This document shows positions 5,786-8,331 of a stretch of 8,331 nucleotides of DNA, piece by piece. Source of the stretch: UMGS946 sp048421225 (lineage in GTDB: Bacteria > Bacillota > Clostridia > Christensenellales > CAG-138); contig DBFNRV010000022.1 of NCBI GenBank assembly GCA_048421225.1, positions 1 through 8,331 of the forward strand, in the 5' to 3' direction. A program made the translations under genes and the position numbers. The notes below the pieces were generated by a model. It made no database searches. It had not been told where the DNA came from and saw only the letters and a list, made by a program, of their open reading frames with translations. The stretch's first letter is position 1. The number at the start of each line of letters is the position of its first letter.

Positions 5786-7186
5786 TTATGAAACTCTTAA
5801 TGCAACAGTGGATATGGGCAGAGTAATTTTAATCTGCATAATTACATCCGTGTCCGTTCGATACAGGATGAATACATACTCCCCCTGCTTGATCTTAGTG
5901 GACGACAACTGATGGAGGTTTGAATCCGCTGAAATAATCAGTTCTGGAATTAGTTCGACCGTTTTCCTGCTTGATGCAGATTCAAGCTCCGCAACATCCA
6001 CATATAGGTTAATGCCAATTTCTTTGTTTTCAATAGCCGCCGCTAAGCTTATAGGCGCTTCTATTGAGGCCTTAACGTCGGCGTTTTCCAATGTGGAAGC
6101 AAATAAGGCATAATTTAATCTTTCATTCTTATTCCTTATCTCTACTTCACCGCCCGGTATTTGTGTCAAATCTAGCGTCGTACTCTTTTCATGTATATCA
6201 ATATTTAATGTTACAACGCTTATTTCATCAACGGACGTTACTCCGGTGGGAAGCTTTATCTGAGCAAACTCGCTGAAGCTTTTGGTTCTGCCCGAAACGT
6301 CTATACTTTCAAGATACAGCTCATTTATGCCATCTAAAATATCCTGTGGAGCCGCAATAGTAATACTGTTGGGTTCTATTGTAGTATTGGTTATTTCATA
6401 TGTATCTGGAATCATCGATTCTCCCATAATGGCTCCATTTAGGCTTATATCCACCGTTTTTGTAGGCAGTACATCCATTTTTACCGTAACCGAATGCGTA
6501 ACGGAACTTTTAAAAAGATCAGAGCTAATCATATTTCCCTCATCATCCAGCAGCTGGAGGTCAAAGGTCTGATTGTAGCTTTCGGTTTGATCTGCAAGAG
6601 GTATTACACATATTGCCTTTACAACGTTTTGAACGTCCGTCTTAGGGCCAGAGATTTCAATATCTTCCCTGCCAAGCACGGGCGTGGAATGCCAATAGCC
6701 CTCGGGCAGTTCTCCCTCGTATACCACATCAATGGGGATACGTTTTGTGTCAAGCACGTCTATTTCTACATTTATATAGGACGGATCTGTTGAAACAACG
6801 TTTCCAATCCTTGATTCAGCTACCACAGGCAGAGAAACTACTCCCGCCTCCGTTATAGTACCAAGGTTTACCGTGGCGCTGATATTTTCGTTTGTAACAT
6901 CAAAATAATGAGTTATATCTGTGGTAAGCCTAACGTCAACGCTCCCCAAAATGCTTGAAAGGTCGCCCCTTACAACCAGATTTCTGGCATTAAAGTCTGA
7001 AACCCCTGTGGTAACAACGGGGACATCGGAAATTATCTTTGTTCTTGAAGGATTGACATTTGTGAGTACGTATCCCCATAATGTCATTGCAAATATTAGT
7101 GAAACCACCTTAATCATTATATTTTTAGTAAAAAAGTTTTTTACTCCGCGCAGAATGATGGCGAACACCTTATTTTTTCTGTCCAT
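5786..7186 (-). CDS. cdaR: CdaR, YbbR-repeat regulator of diadenylate cyclase
   Basis: This 466-residue protein has one N-terminal membrane segment (about 22-42, IMIKVVSLIFAMTLWGYVLT) after a basic cytoplasmic start. The rest is extracellular and beta-rich, with YbbR-type repeats at about 52-140, 147-240 and 244-335 and a weaker fourth beyond 340. Recurrent phrases such as PIDVVYEGELPEGY and VDISLNGAIMGESMIPDTY, each ahead of a P-x-x-[IV]-x-[IV] strand (EDIEISGP, NSITIAAP), mark the repeats. In characterised Firmicutes CdaR binds CdaA at the membrane and adjusts its c-di-AMP output. The ATG at 7184-7186 has GGAGG 7 bases upstream and lies inside the end of cdaA, giving a 17-bp overlap that suggests coupled translation. 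The length is near that of the Bacillus protein. Repeat boundaries are approximate, being read by eye. Confidence 0.9.
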   Translation of the reverse strand: MDRKNKVFAIILRGVKNFFTKNIMIKVVSLIFAMTLWGYVLTNVNPSRTKIISDVPVVTTGVSDFNARNLVVRGDLSSILGSVDVRLTTDITHYFDVTNENISATVNLGTITEAGVVSLPVVAESRIGNVVSTDPSYINVEIDVLDTKRIPIDVVYEGELPEGYWHSTPVLGREDIEISGPKTDVQNVVKAICVIPLADQTESYNQTFDLQLLDDEGNMISSDLFKSSVTHSVTVKMDVLPTKTVDISLNGAIMGESMIPDTYEITNTTIEPNSITIAAPQDILDGINELYLESIDVSGRTKSFSEFAQIKLPTGVTSVDEISVVTLNIDIHEKSTTLDLTQIPGGEVEIRNKNERLNYALFASTLENADVKASIEAPISLAAAIENKEIGINLYVDVAELESASSRKTVELIPELIISADSNLHQLSSTKIKQGEYVFILYRTDTDVIMQIKITLPISTVALRVS

Positions 7187-8012
7187 TTTTATGCCTCCGT
7201 GTCAGCCACGCAAAGGCAGGTTCCTTCTCAGCGGTAAATATGGACTCAAGCGTATCCCTGAGCGCCTTTGAATCTATGTATCGGATTAGCTTGCCATCGC
7301 GGGCAATGGATATTACGCCCGTTTCTTCTGAAACCACAATAGTAACGCTGTCAGATATAGCTGATACCCCCAACGCCGCCCTATGGCGCGTTCCAAGTTC
7401 CTTTGCAACGGTCGCGTCGTCAAAGAGCGGGAGGAAACAGCCGGCGGCTTCAATGTATTTATCCCTGATTATCGTGGCTCCGTCATGCAAAGGCGTATTG
7501 GGCTCAAAAATATTTTCTAAAAGCTGCTCGGTTATAATACCCGCTATACGGGTTCCCGTGGAGATTATGTCTTCAAGTCCGGTTCTTTGTTCTATAACAA
7601 CAAGAGCGCCCACTCTGCGTTTTGACAGTGACAGCATGGCCCTATGTATCTCGTTTACTATACTAGTGGATGACTTGACGGATTCACCTCCTCTTTCAAA
7701 AGTGGTTCCGCGACCTATGTGCTCAAGTGCGCGCCTGAGCTCTGGCTGGAATAATACAACTACCACAACTATGCCCGAAACCTGAACAGAACCTAGAATC
7801 CAGTTGACCGTTGATAGCTCAAACAATTCGCATACGACTGTAACAATGAAAAAGATAGCCACACCTTTTAAAACCTGGTAGGCCCTAGTTCCCTTTGTCA
7901 ATACGATCAGCTTATATATCATCGCCGTTATGAGAAGTATGTCAACAAGATCACGAAACGAAAACTGGGTGAACCCACTGGCAATTGTTTTCATTATAGT
8001 TTCAATCGACAT
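7170..8012 (-). CDS. cdaA: CdaA, membrane diadenylate cyclase (DisA_N/DAC domain)
   Basis: This 280-residue protein makes c-di-AMP from two ATP. Three membrane segments are visible at about 22-38, 49-65 and 72-89, followed by a linker helix and the cyclase domain. The two catalytic signatures are intact: DGA at 177-179 (in LHDGATI) and RHR at 209-211 (in GTRHRAALG). Length and layout match Bacillus CdaA (about 273 residues). The ATG at 8010-8012 was preferred over the adjacent in-frame TTG at 8013-8015. An in-frame TGA at 8028-8030 limits the frame, and the purine-rich AAGGGGGGG at 8018-8026 provides the ribosome binding site. It heads the run cdaA-cdaR-FAD dehydrogenase-ATPase. c-di-AMP in Firmicutes controls potassium and osmolyte transport and cell-wall homeostasis; nothing here shows a departure from that. 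Confidence 0.95.
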   Translation of the reverse strand: MSIETIMKTIASGFTQFSFRDLVDILLITAMIYKLIVLTKGTRAYQVLKGVAIFFIVTVVCELFELSTVNWILGSVQVSGIVVVVVLFQPELRRALEHIGRGTTFERGGESVKSSTSIVNEIHRAMLSLSKRRVGALVVIEQRTGLEDIISTGTRIAGIITEQLLENIFEPNTPLHDGATIIRDKYIEAAGCFLPLFDDATVAKELGTRHRAALGVSAISDSVTIVVSEETGVISIARDGKLIRYIDSKALRDTLESIFTAEKEPAFAWLTRRHKNGQKK

Positions 8013-8045
8013 CAAAGCCCCCCCTTCTCATTAGGATTGAATTAC

Positions 8046-8074
8046 ATTATACAACGAACCGCGTTTAAATAAAA
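8046..8074 (-). promoter_or_regulatory. Possible cdaA promoter
   Basis: TATAAT at 8046-8051 on the minus strand lies 33 bp upstream of the cdaA ATG. At 17-bp spacing the -35 position is TTTTAT (8069-8074), a poor match, and no extended -10 TGn is present. The perfect -10, the AT-rich setting and the lack of any other gene between the insertion-sequence end and cdaA support it. The leader would be about 27 nt, too short for a riboswitch. Confidence 0.45.
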
Positions 8075-8149
8075 GCATTCCGTTTTTATGTTATCACATA
8101 CAGGAATAAAAGTATATAAATCAAGATTGGTTCTTATAGCATGTAGGTT

Positions 8150-8167
8150 TGTCAAACATGTTGGACA
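8150..8167. repeat. Candidate insertion-sequence terminal repeat / quasi-palindrome
   Basis: TGTCAAACATGTTGGACA begins with TG, as most IS3/IS481-type terminal repeats do, and overlaps the transposase stop codon, where such ends often fall. It is itself nearly palindromic: 16 of 18 bases match its own reverse complement. The partner repeat would lie beyond the right edge, so the boundary cannot be confirmed here. Confidence 0.35.
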
Positions 8168-8331
8168 GTATAGGCGCGAAGGAAAGCATTAGGTGAGCTA
8201 TACTGTAAAGGACGCATAGGACGGTTATTGGAGGCTCTTCGATGCACAGCTAGCTGTGCATCGAAATCGGAGAGCGAGTAGAAGCTGTGCGTGTCATAGA
8301 AGCGGCGCTGATCCTCGCGGTGGCTGCGTTC
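8152..8331 (-). CDS. Transposase, integrase-core C-terminal end (partial, N-terminus outside window)
   Basis: Reading the minus strand from the right edge gives 59 codons and a TGA at 8152-8154, in frame throughout. The peptide contains ERSHREDQRRFYDTHSFYSL (first 20 residues), then NNRPMRPL and SSPNAFL. This pattern (V-E-R-x-H-R near the end of the catalytic core, then a YNN-x-x-P-M-R-P-L-type segment) is characteristic of the C-terminal rve/rve_3 region of DDE transposases of the IS3/IS481-like groups. In these enzymes the initial Glu-Arg region is close to the third catalytic acid. The tail looks intact, so the element is not obviously decayed on this side. Codons are richer in G and C (many CGC and GCC) than in the neighbouring AT-rich spacer, which fits acquired DNA. 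The exact IS family is uncertain. Confidence 0.85.
   Translation of the reverse strand, partial: ERSHREDQRRFYDTHSFYSLSDFDAQLAVHRRASNNRPMRPLQYSSPNAFLRAYTVQHV
8238..8265. repeat. Perfect 28-bp palindrome within the transposase gene
   Basis: Arm TTCGATGCACAGCT (8238-8251) is followed without spacer by its exact reverse complement (8252-8265). A further pair, GCTCT (8234-8238) and AGAGC (8271-8275), extends the symmetry outward with small interruptions. It encodes residues FDAQLAVHR of the transposase tail in frame. No U-tract follows on either strand, so it does not look like a terminator. Confidence 0.9.

Noticed and set aside
7240..7785. Plus-strand open frame of 181 codons
   Set aside because: It lies antisense to the catalytic domain of cdaA, whose motifs are intact. 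Its serine- and threonine-rich translation is typical of a shadow frame.
8013..8151. A c-di-AMP (ydaO-type) riboswitch upstream of cdaA
   Set aside because: The spacer is AT-rich, the leader after the predicted promoter is only about 27 nt, and none of the conserved ydaO core is visible.
8189..8197. TTAGGTGAG on the plus strand, like the start of a magnesium (M-box) riboswitch
   Set aside because: The following conserved M-box segments (GCTCCT and the later GC-rich core) are missing, and the stretch is explained by the transposase reading frame on the other strand.
8238..8275. The palindrome as a transcription terminator
   Set aside because: No run of T follows on either strand, and it lies in the middle of a coding frame that continues for more than 80 bases.

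Overview
The window looks like a chromosomal segment of an anaerobic Gram-positive bacterium of the class Clostridia (inference). The reasons are a ferredoxin-linked 2-oxoacid oxidoreductase split into four subunits, a CdaA/CdaR c-di-AMP pair, strong AGGAGG-type ribosome binding sites, TATAAT promoters and moderate GC content. Every convincing gene lies on the minus strand, so the window reads right to left.

Right edge (8331 to about 8013): the last 59 codons of an integrase-core transposase, cut by the window edge and too short to be an obvious ORF. It stops at 8152 and contains a perfect 28-bp palindrome. A likely insertion-sequence end lies at about 8150, roughly 140 bp upstream of cdaA. 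The short spacer after it carries a possible cdaA promoter.

Middle (8012 to 3425): cdaA (diadenylate cyclase), cdaR (its membrane-anchored YbbR-repeat regulator, overlapping cdaA by 17 bp), a COG2509-type FAD-dependent dehydrogenase with a TTG start, and a P-loop ATP-binding protein. Spacing is 25 bp or less throughout, so this reads as one transcription unit. glmM, the usual partner of cdaA-cdaR, is not among these genes.

Left-middle (3424 to 709): a very good promoter (TTGAAC, 17 bp, TGCTATAAT), with two A-tract repeats 21 bp apart just upstream, precedes a four-gene operon. The operon encodes an 8Fe-8S-type ferredoxin subunit, the alpha (VorB-like), beta (TPP-binding) and gamma subunits. 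Together they should oxidatively decarboxylate a 2-oxoacid with CoA and ferredoxin, or run in reverse. The genes are nearly abutting, with each ribosome binding site in or next to the end of the preceding gene. A strong inverted repeat at 641-678 probably terminates the operon.

Left edge (530 to 1): the N-terminal 176 codons of a probable lipoprotein with a beta-helix-like repetitive body, with its own promoter and cut by the window edge.

No tRNA, rRNA, CRISPR array or recognisable riboswitch was seen. The most unusual items are the transposase palindrome, the insertion-sequence end upstream of cdaA, the phased A-tract repeats at the oxidoreductase promoter, and the uncharacterised ATPase and FAD dehydrogenase lying between c-di-AMP signalling and 2-oxoacid metabolism.
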